Origin: Oscheius dolichura
Taxonomy: Eukaryota; Nematoda; Chromadorea; Rhabditida; Rhabditidae
Assembly: GCA_932521035.1 (NCBI GenBank)
Contig: OW051493.1
Location: forward strand, 5,952,001 to 6,016,000
Direction: 5' to 3'
Length of the DNA stretch: 64,000 nt
Shown: in pieces, positions 11,917-23,666 of the stretch
Layout: every line of letters starts with the position of its first letter
How positions within the stretch are numbered: position 1 is the stretch's first letter
Position numbers and translations under genes: made by a program
The notes under the pieces: generated by a model
Told to the model about the DNA's origin: nothing
What the model saw: the letters and a program-made list of their open reading frames with translations, nothing else
Database searches by the model: none

Positions 11917-13343
11917 CTGAAAACAGATCTGGGAAAATATTTTGTATGTACTGTGAAGTGTACATATGACTGGAGGTAGATCTTATCGGGCAGGTGGAAT
12001 GGAACGGCTGGAGGGTTTAGGTTGGGGGAATCGAAAGAGGGGACAGGGAGATTAAAAACGGGTAGTAGAGGGGATGCTGCAAAAGGGTGTCACTCTTCTC
12101 TAGAAATTGAGGTATGAAGGGAGCTTGACTTCATAAGAGCAAGAGAAATAGGAGTAGACCACAGAGGGGGTTGCTTTATCAGCAGACGGGAGCAGGCTAG
12201 TAGAAGTATAAAAATTTACTATCGGCGTGTCAGAGAGGCTGTTAGACTGTGTGCTTATCAACACCTTCGAAGCTCTTTAGAGCAGGCTTAGGGGGCAGAT
12301 TGAACGATAGGCGGCTGAGGAACGCAACACCTCGAAGCCTCCCCTATCGTCTAGTTTGTTGTTCTAGTGAATAAACCGTCATAAAAAGAGAACGAGCAAC
12401 GGAAACCACTCAAAGACAAGCTGAGAATTGTGAAAGTCAACCGGGAGAGACTGTGAGACATCCGAGAGGAGGATGGCGAAAGGAGGCGGCGGTGGTCATG
12501 GAGCTGTGTTCTCTGAACTGGGGTTGATTACCGCTGGCGATTAAGGAGACGAATCCAATGAACAAACAGAATTCGGACTGTCTCGGACTGAACTTCACGG
12601 TGACACGGGATTATACTGGGAATGCACCGAGAATACCCGATGGCAGTGGATATAGTTCGTCCTCTCGGGGTGGAACAAGACTTTTCAGATCTCTCCTTAT
12701 TTCTGTTTGAACTGGAGACTGTTTCACTGTATGCCACCGCTTTCCGTCTTATCACCGCTTCAATTTGTTTACTGTTTGATTGGCGGAAGAAGCCAGCTAA
12801 TCTCGAAAGTGCTACTGTAGTGAGAAAACCACGGAGCTTTCACAAATACCAGTAAGTTCCCCCTCGTTTGCCACCCGAATTGGTAGAATAATCCCTGACT
12901 CAGTCGGGATTGGCCTGGGCAAACACAGACATATGATATGTCGGCCTTATTCTCGCCCCCGACTCTCCCACGTACACCTTTCCGTTACGACGTCGCCTTA
13001 CAACTTCGCCCTACCTTTATGTGTTTCCGGTTTTTATGGGACTCCCGAAGGTCTCTCGGGAGCTTCAATTACACGGGGAAAGTTGTTGACTGGCCGGGAT
13101 ATCGATCGAATTGCCTCGCGATCAATTAATTTGACGCGTGACTCATTCGCATCAAAGCGAAACGTCTCCCATTTCCTCTTTCTGACCGTCCGCTTCTTTT
13201 TATCCAGTAACAAGGTTAATTCGATCCGGTGGCCTCCTCCGGCAGCCGGTTAGAGTGCGCCACCCGCTGTCCTCTTGTTTGTTTTATGTTTCCACCTCTT
13301 TCTTCCCGTTCCTCACCGCTTCCCCGTTTTAGATGAAATAACC
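11917..13343. other. Intergenic region upstream of aquaporin 2 and the C9orf72-like gene
   Basis: About 1.4 kb. A short frame begins at 12472 (MAKGGGGGHGAVFSELGLITAGD then stop) and another at 12622 (77 codons). Neither resembles a known family nor extends by plausible splicing. The last bases, CCGTTTTAG at about 13332, look like a splice acceptor just before the next gene's start. Confidence 0.45.
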
Positions 13344-16054
13344 ATGGAAGCCGACGAGTATTTCAACACATACGATGCACTCCATGAGGTAGGCCTTGCC
13401 CATTTTACCCAAAGAACGTCTTCTTCTTGTAGGAGGGAGTCCCTCCCGGTCGGCTGACAATCCGCGAAAAGTACCCAAGCGGGATCAATAAAGTCGTCTG
13501 GTCTTCCTTTGATTTTATGACCGGGCCGGAGCTACGCTTCGTCTGGGAGGTGGGCAACTCTTTTTGGGGATGAGTAATCTGTATCTCAGACAAACGACCA
13601 CGCCAATTCCCCGGCGAACGTGAGCGGAGGAGAGGAGGCCTCGATCAATGACGTCGAAAGCCTGGATTCCTCCCTGTCCACCCAGTCCGGGCAGTATGAG
13701 GAGATCGACGACCCACTAGAGGTTAGAGACGGGTGAAATAGACAGGGAATGGTTTAGACGGAGCTGGAGACGACGGAAATGTTCGACAGCATGATGCTGA
13801 CCGATTCCGCCTACGGGTTCTTCACTTCCAGTCCTGTCAACAGATACGGTTGGAATTATCCTACAATATTTTTACTATTCAATACAGGGTCAGAACATTA
13901 TCTGGGAGACTTTATGACGGACAGCCGGAGCACGACAACGCTGACCAACTCCACCATCAACGACTCCAGAATTGTAAGCCGAACCAACCATATTAACCGT
14001 GTTCATTTCTTCAGATGAGCGAGGCCTCGACATCCCAGTTGATCTCCCCAATGATAGTGGAAGAGGAAAGCGACGTGGACGAGATGGGCAATGTGAGTGG
14101 CTCTTCTCTTCTTGGAGACAACACCATTCAGTTTATCGGTACCGTTGTCGAAAACGCAGTCCTTCACAATTTGGATCTCTCGAATCTATTGACAGACAAC
14201 CCGATGTCTACGGTGAAAAAGTAAGAGATTCCTTCTTTTGGAGACAAAGATTTCATTAGAAAAGAGTCAATCTACGATTCTGGGAGCGACACGTTGACGG
14301 ACGGCTCCTCTTTCGCGAAACTGACCGACGCGGAAGGGAAACAAGACGAGGACGGAAGGAGAGGGATGGAACAAGGCAAGCCCATTGGTCTCTTCTCCCA
14401 TATTAGCCTAGGCCTAACCACCTCCTGTGTAGATTCGGGTATAGGGGGTACGGTCTCGATGCACAGCGATCTCAGCGCCCTCTGCCAGTCGCCTATCTAT
14501 CCTGTCCGCGGAACACACTACTCAAACACGAGGTAGGGGGGTGAGAGCCATAAAAACCGGGAAATAGCAGGGATTCGCCAGAAGCGGACGACGTGACTTC
14601 GGTGTTGGATATGTCGCTGGACACACCGGACGAGACCATCTCTGACGAGTATTTCGTGGCCAAATTCGTGTTGGCCGAGCAGATATGCACGTGAGACTGT
14701 CCTCTTCCCTCTTTCTATCCACTTCAACAGGACGCAGTTGCCGTCGAATCCTCTGTTGCACAAGATGTCCGTCGTCCCCAGTAGGGGCATCCTCACCAGT
14801 TCGTATATCTTCTCGGCCGAGGGAAAGGACGAGAGGAAGACTATCCACGCCATCACTTTCATCATGAATTGCAATAGGTATGTCCCTTGAAATACTTATA
14901 ACCAACAAATTATGCAGGGTCGACTGGTTCATGCTCCGTCAGAACTTCTTCGAGACACTCATAACGGACGCCGTCCCGAAACTGAAGGCATCCCTCTTCG
15001 CGGTGAGAATCCTCCTCCCATTTGACTTTTTCTCTCTTTAGGAGTGTTTTGATGACGTGATAGTGAGAGCGACATCCGAATTAACTCACCTGGTTGATCT
15101 CATCGGCTGTCTGGAGAGATTCCCCCTCGTTTCTGACATGCGGCCCCTTCTGGTTTGTCTCTATAAGTAATTAAAACGATCTCTTTAGCTGAAACATACA
15201 CTGTTTGCCAACAGACAGTGCAAGAACGACAAGATCCTGCACAAGGTCATCTCCGGGGTGCTCCAGAGTCAAGGCCATTGTGTCATTGTCGGATCGGACC
15301 ATCAATACGTGGCCAAGGTTGGATATCTAGAGTAATTCCATCAAACTTATTTAGTTACTATATACCTTGGCCTTGTTTGTCCCGGAGGAGTGGCGATGGT
15401 GTGCCCTGCGCACGTATCGTCACCATTTCAACCCTTACGTGAGGTTACAAGCCATTCGGAGAGCTGAACTGCCCCATGTGGTCCGTTTCGGGACGATGGC
15501 CACTTGGCCGATCTGTGTTGTCGACGTCGACCAGGGGACAGTCTGTATGTCTGCTCCCTACCTTAGGCATCGGGTTGTGAGACAACGGGCAGAGTTGGAA
15601 AGAGTCGAAGGCATGTTGGAAATGACAGCCGCCATCAGGGACCGGGCTAAACTGTGAGTCCCAGCCATTTATAGTGTCATTCACGTAATTCAGAGATCTG
15701 AGTAGCTGTAAAGTCCTGGATTGTGTGAAGAGGTTCCTCCAGCACATGGATCTGCTCCCCCATGAAGAGTCCACGAGACTCGGATTCGTCCAGCAGCTGC
15801 TGCTCTACGTGGAGAACATGGCCAATGCTTTCATTGAATACGTCAAGGAGACAAGGTATCGGACTCTTTCTTCTCAAATAAAGTCTTCCAGCATGCCCTT
15901 GGCGAATGAAAAGGCGAATCCCTCGAAAAGTAGTCGGTTCTCCTTGAGCGAGTGTCGGAAGGCCCTGGATCTCCAGTCAGATAGTTGGTTCCACGCGGTC
16001 CTCGCCAAAGCAGACCTCATCCACCCGGAGATGGCTGACTTCGTCTTCTCGTGA
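13344..16054 (+). CDS. C9orf72/ALFA-1-like DENN-family protein
   Basis: C9orf72 proteins form a GTPase-activating complex with SMCR8 and act in lysosome, autophagy and mTORC1 control; C. elegans has ALFA-1. Many short exons join into a protein starting MEADEYFNTYDALHE. Recognisable stretches: FDFMTGPELRFVWE (like the N-terminal GPRVRHIW region), VPSRGILTSSYIFSAEGKD (longin-type strand), VISGVLQSQGHCVIVGS followed by YTLALFVPEEW (counterpart of human HLQTCGCSVVVGSS and LCLFLTPAE), then FIEYVKETRY near the C-terminus. Exons between about 13600 and 14520 encode a long acidic, Ser-rich insert (DSGSDTLTDGSS, IVEEESDVDEMGN) where human C9orf72 is shorter, probably disordered. The ATG lies 11 nt after an acceptor-like TTTTAG. 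Assignment rests on remote but ordered similarity. Confidence 0.7.
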
Positions 16055-16603
16055 CCCCCTCCTGTGCATATTCTTTTTCTTTTGTACTTCTCCTGTATAT
16101 CCCTCCCCGCCCCGCCTAGTCCCCCTTTAAATCTCACTTTTCCAGATATTCACTTGCACATTCCCTAGTCACATCCCTGTATATTTGAGTGCCTTCTCGC
16201 ACGTGTAATCCAGCTCATAATTTATTGTGTTGATGCCTTTGATACGAATGAACCTCCGAGTATTATTGGGAGTCTGTTCGACGAGGATTACCTCGAGAGG
16301 GAGACAGTCAACAGGTTCTGCAACCACCTGCCAAAATATAGACGAGGTTTCTGGACCTATATTGGAAGATGGTCAACGGTGAACAGAACACAAAACAAGA
16401 GACTGACAGAACTCTCTAAGTGACGGTCGACCGGTTGGGGGAAAACCATTGATCACCGACAATTTTTAGACGGAGGAGACCGCGGTCGGGGAAGTAAAGA
16501 TCAACGGCGTCTTTTATTGAGCATCTGGCGTGTGAAAGAGACCATCGAACGGGGCGATATGTACGGATTGGTTGAGGGAAAAGACCTATAGTTAGAGAGG
16601 ATG
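16055..16603. other. Convergent intergenic region
   Basis: About 550 nt between the 3' ends of the C9orf72-like gene (+) and CLN3 copy 1 (-). No coding or repeat structure was seen. Confidence 0.5.
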
Positions 16604-18202
16604 TCACCTCGGGTTGAAGGGGATCGAGCAGACGACATTGTGGATGGGGAAGGCAGAGAGGGCGGCCACCACTGTGCCCGCGGTATCGGCCAGAGTGGCG
16701 ATGGACAGGGCGAATTCCCGGATTGATGGATCGATCTGGAAGACTGTCGTGTCTCCTATAAAGTGTCGTTACCTTTCTGTGGATGTGGTTGAAACTGTTG
16801 ACGAAAGCGGCCCCTCCGATGAGACCCTCGAAGAGGACGATCAGAGCCATGATCAGGAAGTGCGGGACGAAGGCATAGATACTGTCAAAGAAGAAGAAGA
16901 CGGCATTTATCAACTGAAGAGATCGAAAGATATGAGTTGAAAAGTACCTGGAGGGCGGGCATCAGGGCTATCCATGTCATGTTCAGTTGGACTATTTGGA
17001 TGGATGACCGGGAAATGAAGACACCGATTTGGTATAAAACCTGGAAAGAGTAGGAGCTGTTTCTCGTGGGCAGTACCTGGAACCATCTGTACTGGGAGGG
17101 AAGACTCATTCCGAAGGCATGGGCACAGTCGAAGACGACCAACTCAACCAGCCCCTGGTTTATGAGATACTCCCCAAAATAAACAAGGAAGAGCGGAATC
17201 ATGTATTTCAGGAGACTCTAGGACTGGATGAAAGGGATAGTATCTTCGAACCACCTTGGTTATAGTCGTCTTCTCGGCCCAGGTCAACTTTACCTCCTCC
17301 TTCTTTTCATTTGCCCGGGCCTCGTCCAATCCAACCCATGCCTGCGGATGAAACAAGCTGACTTGTCTGACAGTGTCGGGTTTCTCGAGGACACAGTAGT
17401 AGCTGAATGTCACTGTGTGTTTTACCCAATTTTAGATGCCGACTAACCATATAAAATAAGCCAGAGGGATGACTAGAGTGACTAGCATAGCTTGGCTCGA
17501 GGTAAATCTTCCCAGATGGGGATCAGTCATCCCGGCATACGAGAAGGAGCCTATCAAACCGGCCAGCCCTGTACCCGAGGAATACATTCCGATTGTATGT
17601 CTGTTAAGAGAAAGTATGAACAGAGAAGGAAACTGCTTACTTTGTAAAGTGGCTGGACAGTCCGAGGAAGGTGCTTTCTCCCAATCCCGACTGAACTGAA
17701 CCGATGAGGACGCCACAAAGGGCCAGGGGGACAGAGTCGGCCAGAGCCACGATGAGGAGGGATGCCGCCTGGAGGAAGCACACCAATGCCTGTCGAACAC
17801 TAAACAGATGTTTGAAGGGAAGAGGAGTGGATGACATACCCATAAGGCACCCAGTTGGCTATGAAAGGGTAGAGGAGTTTGATGATGAGACCAGGGAGGA
17901 TGTTACAGAGGAGGACGAGGGAGGCCGAGTGGGGAGAGCAGTGCCTATGGGTCAGTTCTATCTGAATTCTTCCTGATCAATCCTCTAGACAGAGGATACC
18001 TCGCATTGTTCCACCATCTCCACGGCTGTCTCATTTCTTGTATGTTTACTCAAAATATCCTGGGCGGCTGAATTCATCAGATAATATGCATAGTTGTTAC
18101 AGAGACCGAAAACCCTGAAATGAATTCTGTGAAGGGGTAAAAGGGGGAATACCAGAAGGCGATGGAATTCCTCGAGAGCCAGTGGTCGCTGTCGGAGGTC
18201 AT
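16604..18202 (-). CDS. Battenin/CLN3-like protein, copy 1
   Basis: CLN3 is a multi-pass lysosomal membrane protein of the MFS fold, implicated in glycerophosphodiester export and lysosomal function; human loss causes juvenile Batten disease. The model starts MTSDSDHWLSRNSIAFW. Conserved CLN3 blocks in order: VFGLCNNYAYYLMNSAAQDIL, IGSVQSGLGESTFLGLSS, SSGTGLAGLIGSFSYAGMT, MIPLFLVYFGEYLINQGL, SQYRWFQVLYQIGVFISRSS, and LFEGLIGGAAFVNSFNHIH. It ends VVCSIPFNPR then stop (16604-16606). Nine or so introns of about 35-50 nt. It lies 578 nt downstream of copy 2 on the same strand. A 23-bp direct repeat lies just upstream of its start. Confidence 0.92.
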
Positions 18203-18233
18203 GGTTGGCAAGTCTAGAAGTGGAAACGTCGAA

Positions 18234-18411
18234 GCGGTTGAAAAGTAAATATTCTGAGGTAAGAAGGGGGAAGTGGATGAGATGGTTGTGTGTTGTACTG
18301 GTCGGACCGGTTTGAGAGAGTTATGTTTCGAGAATTGATGACCGTAATTGAGATGAAAACTTTGAACACTGATCGAAAACTACTCCCTGCGGTTGAAAAG
18401 TAAATATTCTG
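18234..18411. repeat. 23-bp direct repeat upstream of CLN3 copy 1
   Basis: GCGGTTGAAAAGTAAATATTCTG occurs perfectly at 18234-18256 and 18389-18411, 155 nt apart, between the two tandem CLN3 genes and 32 nt upstream of copy 1's ATG at the nearer end. It could be a duplicated promoter element or the trace of a local duplication. Confidence 0.85.
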
Positions 18412-18780
18412 GGAGTTGACAATGGGGAGAGGACGGAGACATCAACAGGAACACCCCGGGAATAACACGCCTTCTTCGGCCACTAACAGACCGTCGCTGT
18501 AATAAGAAGACCAAACAAGACAAAACGAAAAGAAGTTCTTGGATTTTTATTGTGGTGCCATCGATATGTTGAGTTATCTGACACGTGTCAGACGCGGCTT
18601 TTATAGATCTGGGCCGACGATGAGAATACGGGAGATCATAATGAGCACGGCAGGTCTTCTACGCCTACAGGGGAAAGCAATATCAAGATAACGACGTGAC
18701 AGAAATTATTAGAAATTTATCAGTAGGGATTGCACATGTAGAATAAAGGAAGGGATACTCGTAAGAGGAGGGAAGAAAGA

Positions 18781-20376
18781 TCACTGGTGGAAGGGAGCCT
18801 TACAGATGGTGTTGTGCAGGGGCATGGAGGCCAGGGCGGCCACGAGAATCCCGCTCGTATCTGCCAATGTTACGACCGAGAGTGCGTATTCCCGTATCGC
18901 CGGATCAACCTGAACGATTAGTTCGGTTTATATATTACCAATGGGCGTGCCTTTTTGTGGATGTGGTTGTAACTGTTGACGTAGCTTGCGCCTCCTATCA
19001 ACCCCTCGGCCAGGACGATGGCCAGGACTATTCCAAAATACGGGATGAAGAGGAAGATGCTTACAAAGACGAAGAATATGGCGTTTGCCAACTGAAAGAT
19101 GCTTTTCAACTGACAAAGTGGGTATTGTACCTGGATGGCCGGGAGGATCGCTAGCCATGTCATATTCAATTGGACGACGCTGATAGACGACCGGGAGATG
19201 AAGACACCCACCTGGTAAAGTACCTGAACCTCTCGTTTTCAGATGGACAAAGTGGAAACCGACCTGGTACCACCTGTATTGTGCCTGGATACTCGTCCCG
19301 AAGCCGTGGGCACAGTCGAAGATGATCAGTTCGACCAGCCCCTGGTTTATTAGATATTCAGCAAAGTAAACGACGAAGAGGGGAACCATGTACTTCATCA
19401 AACCCTGAAATCCCGAATAATTTGACTGGGCTGCCGTTGGGATACCATGGATATTTTGGCTTTCTCCCGCCATGTCCGTTTGACCGGTTCCTTCACTTGA
19501 GATGTCTCCTTTCCTGACACCTTGGACTCTCTCTTTTCCTTGGCAACGTCCAGCCCAATCCATGAGCCGGGTTTCAATATACTCACTTGGCGAACTGTCT
19601 CTGGTCGCTCGAGGACTAAATAGTACCTGGAGGGAGCCGTCAACAATATTCTGGTTTTCGAGACTCACGTAATACAAAATGCGAACGGGACAATCAGAGT
19701 GACGAGCATCGCCTCGGCTGAACTGAGCCCGAGCAGACGGTGGTCCGTCAGCCCCGCGTAGGTGAAGGCCCCGGCCACTCCGGCCATCCCCGTTCCTGAG
19801 GAAAATAAAGAGATTGAACTTCTGAATAGATTGAACCATAATAAGACAAAGAGTGAGGTTACTTGTGATAGTGGCTGGTGAGGCCGAGATAGGTACTCTC
19901 TCCGAGACCCGACTGCACAGACCCGATCATGACTCCCGCGAGGGCGAGAGGAACAGAGTTGGCAAGGGCCACGAGGATCAGAGAACCAGCCTGGAGTAGA
20001 CATACCAACGCGTGGCGAACTCTACAAGAAAGAGATAGAAAGATAAGATTGGAGTGCTTACCCGTAGGGGACTTTGTTGGCTATGAAAGGATAGAGGAGT
20101 TTGATGATGAGACCGGGCAGGATGTTACAGAGGAGGACGAGGGAGGCTGAGTGGGTGGAGCAGTGTCTGTCGTCGAGCACGGGCTACAACGCGCGTCTTT
20201 GGGAGGAGGCCGGGCTATACCTCGCAGTGTTCAACTGATTCGACAGAAGTCACGTTCTTTTCATGTTTATTGAGGATATCTTGGGCCGCCGTGATCATCA
20301 GGATGTAGGCGAAGTTGTTGCAGAGGCCGAAGACGAAGAACGACACCACGTTGCGGTATTTCCACTTCTCGGACAT
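18781..20376 (-). CDS. Battenin/CLN3-like protein, copy 2
   Basis: Second CLN3 paralogue, start MSEKWKYRNVVSFFVFGLC. Conserved blocks: NNFAYILMITAAQDIL, SVQSGLGESTYLGLTSHYH, SSGTGMAGVAGAFTYAGLT, MVPLFVVYFAEYLINQGLVE, QAQYRWYQVLYQVGVFISRS, and EGLIGGASYVNSYNHIHKK. It ends HNTICKAPFHQ. The loop between the sixth and seventh TMs is longer and more basic than in copy 1 (KEKRESKVSGKETSQVK). The ATG comes 3 nt after an acceptor-like CTCTTGTTCCAG. Tandem with copy 1. Exon boundaries appear shared between the copies, as expected from duplication. Confidence 0.92.
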
Positions 20377-21508
20377 GCTCTGGAACAAGAGAATAGGTGG
20401 AGAAAGACGAGGGGACGGGGTCAAAGAAGCAACCAGGTACTGGAGGAGGATAGGGGACACTGACTGGAGGAGGAAGAAGTCGAGAGGAAGCAAAGACTAG
20501 GGATTAGGGTGAGTCGTGTTTACTGGTCATGAAATGTCAAAGGTGATAGGGGGAGTCGAGAACCGGAAGGGGGGATAGGCCGATACGGTTGGATGCGGAC
20601 GGCACGAGGAAAAACTCGGATGGCACATGGGAGGAGGAGTAAATAATAACAGACGGATTTGTAAGGGAAATACGTCTGAGCAAATAGAGCAACGTCCTCA
20701 GAAACACGATGTTTCTCTAGAAAAACAGGATCATAACTGATATCATGGACCAGGTGGTGGCATTGAATGGGGGAGACTTCTATAAGGGGGACTGAATCAC
20801 TGGCTGTTTACTGGGGCTTGTGCCAGTGGATCCAAGACGATCCTCTGCCACCGACGACTCGGCTCGAAGTGAGCGGCGTGACATGAATATTCATTTGGAA
20901 AACAGGGAGTGTAATATACAAAAATAGGAGGGAAAGGTCAAAAATAATATGTCTGTGCTTTTTGTTTTTCCTGAAAAAACAACAATGTCTAACAGGTTCC
21001 GTCGTCATTGTGAACACCGTCAAACCGGGTCAGTTTGAATAATAGCTCGACTGACTGGGCATGGATTAATCAGGTGACCGGCTATCCTTCCTCTTTCCGG
21101 GGACAATAGCGGTTTTGGGTCTCTCCGGGCGATATCACAATAAATCAGAGAGCGGGCAGGGTTTTTTCACGGCCAGCTTATGCCAAAGGTTTTCTCGACC
21201 GGGGAACGTCTCTTCGGGGAGGGAGCTTGATACCGTCGGGCAGAGAACGACCGAAGGGCGACAAACCACGCGATTCTGACAAGCACGGGGCATCTTTAAA
21301 ATAGACGGGGTAAGCAGGCATGGAGAAGACGGATCAACCCGATTCACGGCCAGCTTATGCCAAAACAGACAGGGAACAGGATGATATTTGAAAATGGGGG
21401 TCAGATGGTGTAAAGAACTGAAAAGATTGGGAGAGATCACTTTCGACTGGAAGGAGAGGACTAGCCTCACTCGGACGCTGATACTGGTTATTTACCTTGA
21501 GATTCGAG
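20377..21508. other. Intergenic region with a direct repeat
   Basis: About 1.1 kb with no convincing gene. It contains the 22-bp direct repeat listed separately. Small frames on both strands show no family resemblance. Confidence 0.45.
21166..21364. repeat. 22-bp perfect direct repeat
   Basis: The 22-mer beginning TTCACGGCCAGC and ending TTATGCCAAA occurs at 21166-21187 and 21343-21364 (177 nt apart). On the minus strand both copies read as the peptide WHKLAV in the same frame, but that frame has no other support. Confidence 0.85.
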
Positions 21509-21769
21509 TTATATTACTTTATTGTTCATTTGTTGGAAAGTGTAGGAGGTTCGCTTCTCTTCCAAGATGGATGTTCCCTGTTGGTCGTGTTCAGAACAGG
21601 TGGTCGCTTCAATTCCTGAATGTCTGACATTTTGCAGAAAATGGTACCTAACCAGAGGATTACCAGGGAGAGGATGTGGTAGATGTTTCTCAGCAGAACG
21701 ACCCACGCGAGGCAGAATAGGGCCACAGTTTGCAGAGACAATAAGGAAGAAGATGAGATAGACGACCAT
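21509..21769 (-). CDS. Possible small secreted peptide
   Basis: Minus-strand frame starting MVVYLIFFLIVSANCGPILP, a good signal peptide with likely cleavage after SANC or NCG, followed by a short basic/Pro/His segment (RSAEKHLPHPLPG) and a polar tail ending FQQMNNKVI. An internal 48-nt GT..AG segment (GTAATCC...ACATTCAG) can be removed or kept without changing the frame. A TATA-like GGCTATAAAGG lies about 25-30 nt upstream of the ATG, and AATAAA overlaps the last codons. No homologue recognised; it could be a neuropeptide-like or secreted effector protein. Coding status is inferred from signal peptide, TATA and poly(A) signal only. Confidence 0.4.
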   Translation of the reverse strand: MVVYLIFFLIVSANCGPILPRVGRSAEKHLPHPLPGNPLVRYHFLQNVRHSGIEATTCSEHDQQGTSILEEKRTSYTFQQMNNKVI

Positions 21770-21790
21770 TTTGAGGGAGTGGGGCCGTTG

Positions 21791-21801
21791 CCCTTTATAG
21801 C
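21791..21801 (-). promoter_or_regulatory. TATA-like element
   Basis: Minus-strand GGCTATAAAGG, about 25 nt upstream of the small secreted ORF's ATG. Confidence 0.4.
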
Positions 21802-21980
21802 CGGCCCCTTCCCACACTTTTAATCATCCGAGCCATTGGGTATAGACAGTCGGTAGTTTGCAGGGGAGCTAAGACGAAAGAAGGGAGTATTGATATCCGA
21901 GTCACTTGTCGTTACACTTTGTCGCTTTTGTTTTTTATTCACACGCGGGGTTGCCGCTCTGGATCACAGCTCTGCCGGGC

Positions 21981-22513
21981 ATGAACCACCAGGAGGCGTC
22001 TCCCCCTCGGAACGAGGATGGCTACACCACAATCCAGCTGGACGGCCGACAACAACAATCTCCCAAGGAATGTGGGTATCTTGCTCATTCTATAGACCCC
22101 AACCTTTGCAGCCTCCCTGTCGCCCTCTCAGAGATCCGTTCATTTTGACGACGACTACGTGACAAGTGTTGTCTTCTTTGATCGCCCGGTTTCGAAAGGT
22201 TTGAGAGCTCAACCTCGTGGGTTAAAAGTTGTATCCCAGAGCCGAGTGTTCTTCGTCGGCCATCCTATAAACAGAGTCTGACGGAGGAGGTGGACAACGC
22301 GACGACGGAGCTCGTCCGTCTGTTGAACGACTCCGTCCCCCCACCAGACGGTTCTCCACCCCGGTCGTCCGCCTCTCCCCTGAGATATCGTAAAGATAAC
22401 TTACCACAAACCACTGCGGCTGGTTCCCGATTGACACCTGTCCCGGTAGGTTCCCTTTCTTCTATCAGAACACGTATCAAAAGGACATTGTGAGCTATCA
22501 AAATGGAGAATAA
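21981..22513 (+). CDS. Orphan disordered protein
   Basis: Three or four exons join cleanly. Exon 1 reads MNHQEASPPRNEDGYTTIQL; exon 2 reads SQRSVHFDDDYVTSVVFFDR; exon 3 reads SLTEEVDNATTELVRLLNDS and continues PPPDGSPPRSSASPLRYRKD. Introns are about 40 nt (about 22051-22091 and 22200-22241). A further 23-nt GT..AG unit (GTAGGTTCCCTTTCTTCTATCAG) would give the end NTYQKDIVSYQNGE; reading through it instead gives a stop at 22493. No TM segment or signal peptide. Low complexity (Ser/Pro/Asp) suggests an intrinsically disordered cytoplasmic protein. Function unknown. Confidence 0.5.
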
Positions 22514-23465
22514 GGCTAATTGTGTCTGGAGAGAGAAGGAAAAGGTCAAACTGGAGGATCGTAGTAATCTGAGTCGATAGTTTTTCGGCCGGTGTGACCG
22601 AAATAACAAAAACAGTGATAGAGGCGCCCCTCCCGCCAGGGTCAGTTTCCACTTCTCCCACCTTCTTCTCCTTTTCGTGAACTAATTAGCTAAAACAATT
22701 TGTATCGACAGATATTAATTGAAAAAGAGGGGCACCTGCCAAATGTCCTAGTCCTTCCATTTGTTGCGACTCCTGGTCCTCCTCCTCCAGTCTCGTCCTC
22801 CCTGTCACATCCAATTATCACCCAATCCCTCATCTGGCCCTCTTTCTCATAGGAGGATATAAAAAAACTGAAGAATTGATCGTATCGCTGACAGACAGGG
22901 ACGAGAAAGCCATAAAGCCAAACCACCGTTTGCGTGTTCGTCCTTCGCCCCGGTCGTGTTCCCCTTTTTTCTGGCTGATGTCCCTTTCTCTGGACTCTCC
23001 CCCCACTTGCCATCCATCCCCCTAAACTGGACCCCAAATTGTACATCGCCCCTTGTTGTTAGCTCCCGTCACTCACATCCATGACCACCGTATGAAGATC
23101 TTTTACGTCGAGAATCCCTTTCCCATCCATTCCTCCGTATACGGTACTAGACATGTGAGTTCAACGGGCACCTCATAATACCAATTAGACGCGTCACCCC
23201 TTCTTTGCGCCCTCTTAAATGGTCTAATTTAATACAAATTTAGGTAATCCGAATGGACAAGCCGAGAAGCGACAGTCCCCGTTCCAACAGGAGTACCGCC
23301 ATGTATAGATTCCCTTGATAGAGAGAAAGAACGGCTTTAGAATCTCGACTAATGGCTCCGAATCCCCGCGATCGCTCCGGGAATACCATCGAGGAAATGG
23401 GGAACTGAAGGGTGGTGGTGTACAGGAGATTTATGTTCGGACAAAACCGGTGAGTCAAGCTACAA
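22514..23465. other. Intergenic region
   Basis: No supported gene. A short spliced frame at 23092 (MKIFYVENPFPIHSSVYG..., about 30 codons with one intron) was seen but is too small to call. Confidence 0.4.
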
Positions 23466-23666
23466 ATGCCTAGAAGAGAAAACGATCGGGTTCTCGAGAA
23501 ATTTACGGCTTTGCCGTTGTTTCTGGGCAGTAAACAGTTCCAATTGATCGTGGCACTTTTTGTCGGAGTTTTCTCTATTTACCGATACTCGTACGAACAC
23601 GCACTGGAGCTGTTCTTCTCGCGCGACCCTTCCTCTCTGGAATCCATCCTCCTCCGAATCGAGTGA
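23466..23666 (+). CDS. Possible small single-TM protein
   Basis: An uninterrupted 66-codon frame from ATG to TGA: basic N-terminus (MPRRENDRVLEKF), one hydrophobic segment (FQLIVALFVGVFSIYRY), then an amphipathic C-terminal part (SSLESILLRIE). Composition looks coding and the layout is that of a small single-pass membrane protein, but no family is recognised and it has no intron to support it. Confidence 0.35.
   Translation: MPRRENDRVLEKFTALPLFLGSKQFQLIVALFVGVFSIYRYSYEHALELFFSRDPSSLESILLRIE

Noticed and set aside
12472-12543. Short Gly-rich ORF starting MAKGGGGGHG
   Set aside because: Only 23 codons, no splice partner and no recognised family; left as intergenic.
12622-12855. 77-codon frame upstream of the C9orf72-like gene
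   Set aside because: No domain, no spliced extension and an equally long frame antisense to it.
21135-21470. Minus frame with repeated WHKLAV peptide
   Set aside because: The peptide repeat is a by-product of the 22-bp DNA repeat; there is no signal peptide, domain or spliced model.
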